Shown here piece by piece: positions 25,042-34,700 of a DNA stretch of 64,000 nucleotides (position 1 is its first letter; each line of letters starts with the position of its first letter). The notes under the pieces were generated by a model. It saw only the letters and a list, made by a program, of their open reading frames with translations, was not told the DNA's origin and did no database searches. The position numbers and the translations under genes are program-made. This stretch comes from SXNM01 sp964586155 (GTDB taxonomy: Bacteria > Myxococcota_A > UBA9042). The stretch spans positions 1 to 64,000 of the forward strand of contig CAZPHC010000030.1 of assembly GCA_964586155.1 (NCBI GenBank). Direction: 5' to 3'.

Positions 25042-28000
25042 CTACATCGAGGCCGAGATCACGCCCAGATCGACGTAGGCGCGGTCGTCCATGACGACGA
25101 AGGGCTTGTCGCCGAAGCGCACATGGCCCTTGCCGTCGCTGTGCAACACGAGCACGCGGCCCATGCCGAAGCCCATCGGCCCCTGGCGGTAGCTGTGGAC
25201 GAAGACGCGCAGCTTGGCGCGCGGGTCGCGGGTCGAGAAGCACTCGGGGCCCCAGCCGGTCGTGACGTCCGCAAAGATCTCACCACCCGCGGCGCGCTTG
25301 CGCCGGTAGAAGGCGTGGTCGTCGCGGCCGTCGAAGACGTGCAGGTCGACGTCGTTGGCGTCGTTCTCCCACGTCAGCAGCAGGCGCGTGCCGGCGCGGA
25401 CGTCGGGCTGGACGCCGTTGCGGCGCAGGATGGCGCCGACGCCGTCGACGTCCTTGCCGGCGTCGAAGTCCTTGGCGTCGGGGCCCAAGGCGGCGGCGCC
25501 GATCACGGCGAGCAGCTCGCGCGCGGTGCGCTCCCAGGCCGGGAAGTTGCCGCTGCGGCGCGGCGCGTGCAGGCCCTGGTCCAGCGTCGTGGCCGCCGTC
25601 AGGTACTGGCCCGCCCGCGCCTCGGCCAGCGCCCGCATCAGCCAGCCGGTGGGGTGATCCTTGCGATCCTCGACCGCAGCGGCGTAGTCGTCGAGCGCCA
25701 GCGCGCGCGCAGGCTCCAGCTCGAGCGACTCGAGGAGGTTGCCGGCGAAGCGCCGGATGTCGGCGCGGCCCGGGTGCAGGTCGATCAACGAGCCGTAGGC
25801 GCGCGCCGACGTCTCGAGATCACCAGCGGCGGTCAGCGCCTTGCCCAGCGCCACATAGCCGAGCAGGTCGGCAGCGTTGCTCGCGACGTGGGCGCGCGCC
25901 AGCCGCAGCGCCTCGTCCAGCGGCGCTTCTGGGGCGTCGCCGTCGTCGCCCTTGGCGGGCGCGAGCGCACCAGTGCGGACCTTGGCAGCGTCCCCCTTGC
26001 CACCGCGGCCGGCGCGCACGAGCAGCCCGTCCACCTGCGCCAGGATGCCGCGCAGCGCCGGCTTGCGCTTGACCTCGCGCTGGATCTCGAGCAGCTCGTC
26101 GCGATGGCCGGTTCGCACCGGGCGCGGCGTCGGCCGCGGCTCCACCTGATGGCCGCGTGAGCCGGTAAAGGTGAATTCGACGCGCGCTTGACCGAGCCCG
26201 CCGCCGGTCGAGACCCGCAAGTAGCGCTGCGCACGCTGGACCACACAGCGCGCGACGTCGCCGCCGAGTCCCGCCTGCTGCAAGATGCGGCCGAGCTGGG
26301 CCCGGCCATCGCTGCCGAAGGAGAACTCGATCTGCACCAGGCCGTAGGCCGAGGTCATCTGGGCACAGCTGCGCAGCGCAGGGGCGAAGCGGTACAGCGC
26401 CTGGTCCACCGCGCTCTGGCCGACACCTCGCACCGAGAGCACGCGGTGCCGCACCAGCTGCTGGCCGGGATGGGGAGCGATCGCGCCGGGCGGCATCCGG
26501 CGATCGAAGGTCGTGTCCGGACGCCGTGCGACGCCGCGCGTCGCGCTGCCGCCGCCGCCGCTGCCGCCACCGCGCAAGGCGCCGACGCCGCCGATCGAGT
26601 CGCCAACGTCGGCACGCGGCGCCTCGGCCTCGTCGAGGTCGAGCATGACGGCCTCGGCGCGCTTCATGGCCTTGGGCGCAGCCGACGGGGCCGCGCCGAC
26701 CGGACGCGCCGCGTCGTCAGCGGCGGCCTCGTTGACCACGACCTTCTTCGCCTCGCTCGGCTTGGCCTCCTCGCGCGACGCCTCGCCTTCTTCGGCCGCG
26801 GACGGCTCTGGCGCTGGTGGCGGGGCCGCGTTGCCGGTCGGCGCGGGAGCGGCGCGGTCCTCAGCCCCTGCTGCCCGATTGGCCATCGCCCCGTCAGCAC
26901 CAGCCGCCCCCTGGGCCTCCTCGATCTCGGGCTGCTCGCGCCGCTGCTCGACGCGATCCGGGTCCGGCGCGGGCGCGGCAGCGGCTGGCCGCCGGTCCGT
27001 CGGCTGGCCCAAGGCTTCGAGCAGGTCCTTGTTGCCGCTCTTGACCGCCGGCTGGTCGGCCTCGTCGCGGGCCGCGAGGCTGGTCGCGCCGTCCTCGCCG
27101 ATGGTCAGGATCGCGGCGCGATCGGTGCGGCTGATGCCGTAGCGGGCGTAGTCGGCGTCGGTCTCGAGCACCAGCAGCGAGGTCCAGCGCGAGACGACCC
27201 GATGCTGCAGGCTGAGCTCGACGACCTTGCGCTGGATCGCCTCGCGGATCGCCGGCTCGCCGCGGTCGTGCTCGGCCTGCAGCAGCTCGACGCGGGCGCG
27301 GGCCCAGGCGCGCTCCAACAGGCGCTCGTCGCCGCGGCGGGCGAGTGGCCGCAGCGTGCCATTGGCGCCGCCGCTGACCAGGACCTCGATCGGCCCGTCG
27401 CCCTGCTCGATCTCGGCCCAGACCAGCGCCGAGCCGTCGGCTTCGAGGCCGACGATGCGATCCGGCCAGGTCCACGCGGCGCCGACGACCTTGACCTCGA
27501 TCGGCGCCAACGTCCGGCGTCCCAGGCGCTCGACGGCGTCCGGCTCGATGCCCGCGTGGATCACGACGCCGTCGTTGCGCAGGTTGCCGCCCACCAGGCG
27601 CGCGAGCAGCGCCTCGTCGCGGGCGGCGGTCGACGTGATCGCGTCCAAGCGCTCGACCTTGGCGCCCTCGAGCTCGTGGACCAGGTCGGCGAGCCTCGAG
27701 CCGTCGCGTTCGCCGGCCGTGGCGACACCGTCGCTGAGCAACACGACGCGGCTCGGCGCGCCGAGGGCCGTCGCCTCGGCCTTGGCGGCCCGCAGCGCAG
27801 CGGCCAGATCGGTCGCGCCCAAGGCGCCGCGCCGGCGAAAGGCGTCGAGCGCTTCGGCGCCGAACCGCCCCGCCTCGCCCTGCCAGATCGACGCGACGCC
27901 CTGGTCGAAGGCGACGATGCGCAGCCGGCCGTGGTCGCGCTCGACCCGCTTGGCGAGGTGCTCCAGCTGCCGCAGCCGCGTCTCGAACGCGAGCGCGCCA

Positions 28001-29019
28001 GAGGCCGAGGTGTCGACCAGCGCGATCACGTCGCCAAGCGGCGCGTCGCGGCGGTCGTCGTCGCCGCTCGGATCGAGCAGGCCGGCGTCGACGCGGACGA
28101 CAGCGACCTTGCCGGCGCGGACCGCGGCCCAGCCGGCGTCGAGCACGCCGGGACGGATCTCGAGGTCGACCGCCGGCTGGATATGCTCGCGGTGGACGCG
28201 GACCTCCTTGCGGTTGCCGACGACCGCGCCGAGGGTGCCGGCCGGCGCGGCGTCGCTGCCATCGCCCTGGACGAAGACGCGGACGTCGAGCTCGGCGAGC
28301 TCGGGCAGGCCGACCAGCGGCAGGGTCCAGGTCGCCGTCGGATCGGTGCGCTCGGCGGACCACGCGACGATGATCTCCTTGTCGGCGTCGGCCTCGATCG
28401 GGAACACGCGCGCCGAGAAGCGGTTGCCGCTCTCTTGCTCGAGCAGCGCCGGATCCTGCTTGCGGTGCAGGAAGTCCTCGTAGATCGTGCGGGCGCGTTG
28501 CTTCTCGACGACCTCGCCCTCCATCCAACGATCGCCGGTCTTCATCGCGAAGCGCGCGATCGTGGCCTTGTCGGGCAACGTCAGCTCGAAGCGGCCCTCA
28601 CGGCGGCGGCGTTCGGGGTTGTGGAACGTCAGGCGCAGTTCGCAATGCGAGAGCGGACCGTCGATCACGGCGCGCGCGCTGTAGCGGCGCAGCTCCATGC
28701 CCTGCCCGTCCGCCGACGTCAGCGCGACGGGCGCGGACCGCGCGGCGAGCTGCTGCCGCGGCGCTCGCCCCAGGTCATCGGCGTTGCTCAGCGGCCCGTC
28801 CTGGTGCGGCGGCGGAGGCATCGCGGCGCTTGGGGCCGCGCCCGACGGGTCGGCGCCGTTGGCAGCGGTGCTCGTCGCCTGCTGCGGCGGAGGCTCGGGC
28901 GCCTCGGGCGGCGTCGGGCCGGGCTTGCCGACGCAGGCGACCAGCAACGAGAGCACCACCCACGCGGGCAAGGCACGCGACTGTCCGAGGGGACCGGGGC
29001 GAGGGGCGAGGGGCGTCAT
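25042..29019 (-). CDS. VIT / vWA / AgmX-like / DUF2135-like lipoprotein
   Basis: 1325 residues. A lipobox ends LLVAC (Cys29), followed by a Pro/Ala-rich linker. A VIT domain (about 90-230; ELRRYSARAVIDGPL, FEL-TLPDKATI) precedes a vWA domain with metal-site motif DTSAS near residue 335. A long Ala/Pro/Glu-rich linker with a Gly/Ser run leads to an AgmX/PglI-like segment at ~855-945 (SCAQMTSAYGLVQIEFSF), known from Myxococcus gliding proteins. A TPR-like region follows, then a DUF2135-like end with DANDVDLHVFDGRDD near residue 1223. ATG at 29019 has GGAGG seven nt upstream. Probably an envelope scaffold or sensor; function unknown. Confidence 0.75.
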   Translation of the reverse strand: MTPLAPRPGPLGQSRALPAWVVLSLLVACVGKPGPTPPEAPEPPPQQATSTAANGADPSGAAPSAAMPPPPHQDGPLSNADDLGRAPRQQLAARSAPVALTSADGQGMELRRYSARAVIDGPLSHCELRLTFHNPERRRREGRFELTLPDKATIARFAMKTGDRWMEGEVVEKQRARTIYEDFLHRKQDPALLEQESGNRFSARVFPIEADADKEIIVAWSAERTDPTATWTLPLVGLPELAELDVRVFVQGDGSDAAPAGTLGAVVGNRKEVRVHREHIQPAVDLEIRPGVLDAGWAAVRAGKVAVVRVDAGLLDPSGDDDRRDAPLGDVIALVDTSASGALAFETRLRQLEHLAKRVERDHGRLRIVAFDQGVASIWQGEAGRFGAEALDAFRRRGALGATDLAAALRAAKAEATALGAPSRVVLLSDGVATAGERDGSRLADLVHELEGAKVERLDAITSTAARDEALLARLVGGNLRNDGVVIHAGIEPDAVERLGRRTLAPIEVKVVGAAWTWPDRIVGLEADGSALVWAEIEQGDGPIEVLVSGGANGTLRPLARRGDERLLERAWARARVELLQAEHDRGEPAIREAIQRKVVELSLQHRVVSRWTSLLVLETDADYARYGISRTDRAAILTIGEDGATSLAARDEADQPAVKSGNKDLLEALGQPTDRRPAAAAPAPDPDRVEQRREQPEIEEAQGAAGADGAMANRAAGAEDRAAPAPTGNAAPPPAPEPSAAEEGEASREEAKPSEAKKVVVNEAAADDAARPVGAAPSAAPKAMKRAEAVMLDLDEAEAPRADVGDSIGGVGALRGGGSGGGGSATRGVARRPDTTFDRRMPPGAIAPHPGQQLVRHRVLSVRGVGQSAVDQALYRFAPALRSCAQMTSAYGLVQIEFSFGSDGRAQLGRILQQAGLGGDVARCVVQRAQRYLRVSTGGGLGQARVEFTFTGSRGHQVEPRPTPRPVRTGHRDELLEIQREVKRKPALRGILAQVDGLLVRAGRGGKGDAAKVRTGALAPAKGDDGDAPEAPLDEALRLARAHVASNAADLLGYVALGKALTAAGDLETSARAYGSLIDLHPGRADIRRFAGNLLESLELEPARALALDDYAAAVEDRKDHPTGWLMRALAEARAGQYLTAATTLDQGLHAPRRSGNFPAWERTARELLAVIGAAALGPDAKDFDAGKDVDGVGAILRRNGVQPDVRAGTRLLLTWENDANDVDLHVFDGRDDHAFYRRKRAAGGEIFADVTTGWGPECFSTRDPRAKLRVFVHSYRQGPMGFGMGRVLVLHSDGKGHVRFGDKPFVVMDDRAYVDLGVISASM

Positions 29020-29150
29020 GGAACCTCCGATGGCTGCTGCGTCAGGCCGCATCGGGCAACGACGCACGACGAGCCCCCACGATCTGCGGTGCCGGTGGAT
29101 TCCATGGGGGCGCGACGCTACCGTAGCACAGCCAGGCCAGGAGGGATCCC
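29020..29150. other. Divergent promoter region
   Basis: 131 bp between the VIT/vWA gene (minus) and the GH31 gene (plus). Both ribosome-binding sites are clear (GGAGG for the minus gene, AGGAGGG for the plus gene). No specific promoter box is convincing. Confidence 0.4.
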
Positions 29151-31694
29151 ATGCGCACGCCAAAGTCGACCCATCGCCACCACTCGATCGCGCGGGCGCT
29201 CGCCTGGCGATCCCTGGCCCTGCTGCTGCTCGCCGCGCCGGGCTGCAGCGACGGCAGCGACGGCCACGACGGCCCGGCGACGCAGCTCGACCTCGACGTC
29301 GGCGGCCTGCAGGTCCGCGTCCTGGCCGATCCGGCCGGAATCGAGGTGCGCAGGGGCGGCGCCTTGCTCACGCGCACCATCCTGGCGGACGCAGACGAGA
29401 CCCATCCTGGCCGCGGCCTGTGGTTCGCCACGACACCGCTCAGCGCCGAGATGAAGTACGGCTCGTTCAAGGTCGAGGCGCAGCCATCGACCGATGTGCG
29501 CCGCGTGGTCAAGCTCGACAAGCTGGCCAAGACCAAGGGCGGTGCCCAGTTCGACCTGCTCGACCAGGACGGCGCCGTCGTCGGCACCGGCACCATCTCG
29601 GCGTTGACGACGGGCGGCGTCGCCATCGATCTGCAAGGCCCGAGCGCGAGCAACCACGCCAGCATCGGCCTGCCGTGCCGGCCCGACGAGCACTTCATCG
29701 GCCTGGGCGGCCAGTCCTGGGACGTCGATCACCGCGGCCAGACGGTGCCGCTCTGGGTCGCCGAGGACGGCCTCGGCAAGAAGGACCACGACACGCTCAC
29801 CGGCGATTGGTCGCTGATCGGTCGCCGCCACTCGACGCATACGCCGATCCCGCTGACGCTCTCGAGCGCCGGCTACGCCCTGCTGCTCGACACCCCCGCC
29901 TACACGACGTTCGCGCTCTGCAGCGAGCAGCAGGACCTCGTCCGGCTCGCGACCCACGTCGCGACGTTGCGGCTGCGGATCTTCGCCGGCGCCGACCCGC
30001 TCGCCACCCTGGAGCAGACCAGCGCCCACGTCGGCCGGCCGCGAATGCCGCCGCGGTGGACCTTCGCCCCCTGGATCGACGCGATGTACGGCAGCGAGAA
30101 CGTCCGCCGCGTCATCGAGAAACTGCGCGCCAAGGGCGTGGCGGCCTCGGTGATCTGGAGCGAGGACTGGCGCGGCGGCACCAAGCACGGCGAGGGCTAT
30201 ACACTGGACGAGGACTGGCACCTCGACACCGCGCTCTACCCCGACACGCCCAAGCTGATCGCCGACCTCGCGGCCGCGGGCTTCCTCTGGCAGACGTACA
30301 ACAACACCTTCGTCTCGTCGTCGAGCGACATCTACGACGAGGCCACGACCAAGGGCTACACGATCCAGCGCGCCACCGCGAACGGCGGCAAGGAGCCCTA
30401 CCTCTTCGACGGCGTGAAGTTCGAGAAGTGCAGCCTGCTCGACCTGCGCAACCCGGCGGCCGTGGCGTGGGCCAAGGCGATCTTCCGCACCAGCCTCGAG
30501 CTCGGCGCCGTCGGCTGGATGGCCGACTTCGCCGAGTGGTTGCCCGCCGACGCGCTGCTCGCCGACGGTGGAGATGGCCTGCTTGCGCACAACGTGTACC
30601 CTGTCGAGTACCAGCAGATGCACCGGGAATTGCTGGACGACTTCGCGGCATCGGGTGGCCGCGCGGACACCGCGGTCTTCGTCCGCTCCGCCTGGCTCGG
30701 CAGCCAACCGCTCGTCAGCGTCGTCTGGGCCGGCGACCAGCAGACCGACTTCAGCCTCGGCGACGGCTACCCCAGCGTGATCCCGATGGGCATTGGCCTC
30801 GGCATCGCGGGATTCCCGTTCTATGCCCACGACATCGGCGGCTATATGTCGAGCTTCACCGAGCCGACGACCGAGGAGCTCTGGTTCCGCTGGGTCACGC
30901 TCGGCGCGTTGACGCCGGTGATGCGGACGCACCACGGCCGGTCGGCGTTCTCGAATTGGAGCTGGGAGAAGGACGACAAGGCGACGGCCCACATGGCGCG
31001 CTGGACGACGCTGCACTTGCAGCTCTACCCCTACCTGAGCGGGCTCGCGGCGCTCGCGGTCGCCAAGGGCGCGCCGATGGTGCGGCCGCTGGCGCTGCGT
31101 TGGCCGGCGTTCGTGCCTGGTTGGACTGCCACGGACGTCTGGATGCTCGGCGACCGCGTCATCGTCGCGCCGGTGATCGTCCAGGGTGCCACCAGCCGCG
31201 AGGTCCAGCTGCCGAAAGGCCGGTTTTACGGCCTGCTCGACGGTGTCGCCGTCGACTCGCCGGGTGAAGCCGCCGTCACGCTGCAGCTGCCCGTGTCGGA
31301 GATCGGCGCGCTCGTCCCCGCCGGGACGCTGCTGGTCCTGCTGCCGGCCACGATCCAGACGACCGAGCCGAGCCCGACGGCCGTGGACCTCGGCGACATC
31401 GGCGACGACCGTGAGATCTGGTTGTTCCGCGGCGATGGCCAGGCCGGATCGGCGGCCAACACCGCGCCGACCGCCGATGGCAGCTTCGCCGAGCCGGGTG
31501 GCCTGGGCTACGCCTGGACGCCTGGCGACGTCGCCCCCGACACCATCGAGGCCACCTGGAACGGGACCAAGGTGACGGCGACGGACGGCGCGTTTGCGGT
31601 CACGGGCAGCGGCACGCTCGCGCTCGCCGGTGGCGGCAAGCTCGAGGTGACGGGCGGCGCTCCGATGCGCAAGCTGCTGATTCGGCTTCGCTAG
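29151..31694 (+). CDS. GH31 family glycoside hydrolase, lipoprotein
   Basis: 847 residues. The signal ends APGC, so probably a surface lipoprotein. The GH31 barrel has IWSEDWRGG near residue 335, the nucleophile Asp in GWMADFAEWLP near residue 458, the acid/base Asp in VWAGDQQTD near residue 528 and HDIGGY near residue 560. The MADFAEW and AGDQ forms look most like the YihQ sulfoquinovosidase branch, but the QD-W-G-x-R sulfonate-binding signature is not matched, so a different alpha-glycoside is likely. A beta-sandwich C-terminus follows. AGGAGGG lies just before the ATG. Confidence 0.85.
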   Translation: MRTPKSTHRHHSIARALAWRSLALLLLAAPGCSDGSDGHDGPATQLDLDVGGLQVRVLADPAGIEVRRGGALLTRTILADADETHPGRGLWFATTPLSAEMKYGSFKVEAQPSTDVRRVVKLDKLAKTKGGAQFDLLDQDGAVVGTGTISALTTGGVAIDLQGPSASNHASIGLPCRPDEHFIGLGGQSWDVDHRGQTVPLWVAEDGLGKKDHDTLTGDWSLIGRRHSTHTPIPLTLSSAGYALLLDTPAYTTFALCSEQQDLVRLATHVATLRLRIFAGADPLATLEQTSAHVGRPRMPPRWTFAPWIDAMYGSENVRRVIEKLRAKGVAASVIWSEDWRGGTKHGEGYTLDEDWHLDTALYPDTPKLIADLAAAGFLWQTYNNTFVSSSSDIYDEATTKGYTIQRATANGGKEPYLFDGVKFEKCSLLDLRNPAAVAWAKAIFRTSLELGAVGWMADFAEWLPADALLADGGDGLLAHNVYPVEYQQMHRELLDDFAASGGRADTAVFVRSAWLGSQPLVSVVWAGDQQTDFSLGDGYPSVIPMGIGLGIAGFPFYAHDIGGYMSSFTEPTTEELWFRWVTLGALTPVMRTHHGRSAFSNWSWEKDDKATAHMARWTTLHLQLYPYLSGLAALAVAKGAPMVRPLALRWPAFVPGWTATDVWMLGDRVIVAPVIVQGATSREVQLPKGRFYGLLDGVAVDSPGEAAVTLQLPVSEIGALVPAGTLLVLLPATIQTTEPSPTAVDLGDIGDDREIWLFRGDGQAGSAANTAPTADGSFAEPGGLGYAWTPGDVAPDTIEATWNGTKVTATDGAFAVTGSGTLALAGGGKLEVTGGAPMRKLLIRLR

Positions 31695-31749
31695 CCACGA
31701 CGCCCACCGCGAGGCAGACGCCCCGCCGCCCGCGCACCGGGGGCCAGGC

Positions 31750-34700
31750 CTAGTTGGTGCAGGGCGCCGAGAACTTCAGGTCGTCGACGTAGACGCCGGC
31801 CCCCGAGTTGCCGACCGAGTCGCCGGAGTTGAAGTAGAACTGGATCTGCACGGACTTGCCGACGTAGGCGCTGACGTCGACGCTGACCTTGGCCCAGGTC
31901 TTCGAGGTGGTGTAACCGCTCATGCCCTTGTAGACGATGGCGCCGTTGGTCGGCGTCGTCGCGGCGCCGACGTTGGTCTTGGCGCCGTCGACGTAGAGGT
32001 AGGTGTAGAACTTGTCGTAGGTCGTGCCGCTCTCGGTGTCCCACCAGAACGAGAACTCGATCTTGCTGCCGTTGGCGGGGACGGTCCAGGCCGGCGTCAG
32101 CGCGGTGCCGGCGTTGGCGCCGAACGCGAAGTTGTTCGTCGCGTCGGCACCGTAGTACAGGCCGCCGGCGGATTGGTTCGAGACCGGCGCGTTTGGACGG
32201 ACGTGCCAACCCTGCGTCGTGGACGACGGCGTGTACGGCACACAGGACGTCGGGTTGTAGTAGCTCGTGCTGGCAGCGCATTTGGCGAAGGTCCAGCCCG
32301 CGCCCTCGCCTTCGCTCTCGAACTTGAAGTGCTGCTTGACCGGCTGGCAGCAATTCGGGATCGCCTGATGGCCACAAGCCCCGGACTTCGCGTCGCAGCT
32401 GTCGACGGTGCACGGATCCAGGTCGTCGCACGACTTCTTGCCGATGCCGAAGTTGCGGATGCGGTGGTTGCCGTAGTCGGCGATCAGCAGGCCGCGCGCC
32501 GAGTGGAAGAGCACGCCATAGGGCGTGTTGAACAGGCCGGCCGCCGGACCGCCGTCGGCATACCCTGCCGTGCCCGTGCCGGCGATGGTGCCGGTGACGC
32601 CGAGATCGTCGACCGTGCGGATGCGGTGGTTGTTGCGGTCGGCGACGTAGAGCGTGCCGTCAGGCGAGATCGAGACGTCGCTCGGGTAGTAGAACTTGGC
32701 CGTCGCGCCCTTGCCCTCGAGGTAGCTGGCGCTGCCGTTGCCGGCGAGCAGCGCGGTGGTGCCGTCGGGCGCGATGCGGCGCACGCGATGGTTGTAGGTG
32801 TCGGCGATGTAGACCTGCCCCTTGGTGTCGATGTCGATGCCGGCCGGCCGGTAGAAGCGCGCCGCCGTGCCCTTGCCCTCGAGGTAGCTGGCGGTGCCAT
32901 TGCCGGCGAAGGTCGAGACATTGCCCTTGCTGTCGATGCGACGGACGCGGTTGTTGTAGGTGTCGGCGACGAAGACGTCGCCGCTGATCGGGTCCACGGC
33001 GACGCCTTCGGGGTAGTAGAAGCGCGCGGTCGTCGCGGCGCCGTCCAAGAAGCTCGCGGTGCCGCTGCCGGCGAGAAGCGTGACCTGGCCACCCGCGATC
33101 TTGCGGATGCGGTGGTTGCCGCGGTCGGCGACGTAGACGGTCGAGCCGGGACCCACGGCCACGTCCATCGGCGAATTGAAGCGGGCGCTGCCGGCGGCGC
33201 CCTCGAGGTAGCTGGCCGTGCCGTTGCCCGCGAGCGTCGAGACGATGCCGTCCGCGGCGATCATGCGGATGCGATGGTTGGTGCGGTCCGCGACGACCAC
33301 GCCGCCCGCGCCGTCGTCGGCGAGGCCGGTCGGGTAGTAGAGCTTGGCCGTGGTGGTCGCGCCGTCGAGGAAGCCCGAGGACGAGCCCACGAGCGTCTGC
33401 AACAGCGGCGAGGCCTTGCAGACGCCGCCCTGGCAAGAGTCGGGGCCGACACAGGCGTCACCGTCCTCGCAGACCGAGCCGGAGTCGCTGTTGCTGCACT
33501 TGCCATCGAGCGGGTTGCAGACATCGACCGTGCAGTTGTTGCCGTCGTCGCAGCTTGCGGCCTTGCCGACGCAGGCGCCGCTCTGGACGCAAGCGTCAGC
33601 GCTGGTGCAGGCGTCGCCGTCGTCGCAGCTGCTGTCGACCTTGGCCGCCTCGTGGCTGCAGCCTGCCTTGCTGTCGCAGGCGTCGACGGTGCAGGCCAGG
33701 CCGTCGTCGCACGACAAGCCGTTGGGCGCGACGCGACGGATGCGGTGGTTGTTCGAGTCGGCGACGATGACCGCGCCGTCGGCCGAGGTCGCGACCGCCT
33801 GCGGGCTGGAGAACTTGGCCGCCGCGCCGATGCCGTCGACATAGCCGGCGGCGGTCGAGCCGGCGAGCGTCGAGACTGACCCGCTCGCGAGCAGGCGGAT
33901 GGCGTGATCGCCGGTGTCGGCGATGAGCAACGCGCCGTCCCCGCGGATGGCGACGCCGTAGGGTTGGTTGAAGCGCGCGCTCAAGGCGCCGCCGTCGAGC
34001 AGCCCCGCGACGCCGGCGCCCGCGATCGTCGTGACGGTGCCGTCGGGCAGGACACGGCGGATGCGGTGGTTGCCGCCGTCGGCGACGAAGGCGATGCCTG
34101 CGGCGCTGACGGCGATACCGCGCGGGCTGCTGAACTTCGCGGCGCCGCCCTTGCCGTCGGCAAAACCCGCGCCCGTGCCGGCGGTGATGCGCAGCACGCC
34201 GTCGGCGTCGACGCGCCGGATCGCGTGGTTGCCGGTGTCCGCGACCCAGAGCACGCCGCCACCAAAGGCGATGCCCTCGGGGTTGCTCAGGCGGGCGTCG
34301 GCGCCCTTGCCCTCGACCAGGCCCGCCGTCGAACCGAAGGGCGACGAGACCGAGCCGTTGGCGATGGCGCGCACGCGGTGGTTGCTGCGGTCGGCGACGT
34401 AGACGGTGGACCCGTCACGCGTGACGTCGGTCGGGTAGTAGAAGCGGGCCCCAGCGGCGGGCCCGTCGAGGTAGGTGGCGCTGCCGTTGCCGGCCAGCGT
34501 GCTGACCTTGTTGCCCTCGAGCAGGCGGATGCGGTGGTTGCCGTAGTCGGCGATGATCCACCCGCCGTTGGCGCTCGGCACCATGCCGCGTGGCGTGTTG
34601 AAGCGCGCGCCCTTGGCGTCGCCGTCGAGGAACGCCGCCGTGCTGCCCGCCAACGTCGTGACGCTGCCCACCGGCTCGGGCTTGCAGGCCCCCTGGCGGC

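Noticed and set aside
29151..31694. Naming the GH31 gene a sulfoquinovosidase (yihQ)
   Set aside because: The nucleophile region fits, but the sulfonate-binding loop does not, and no other sulfoquinovose genes are nearby.
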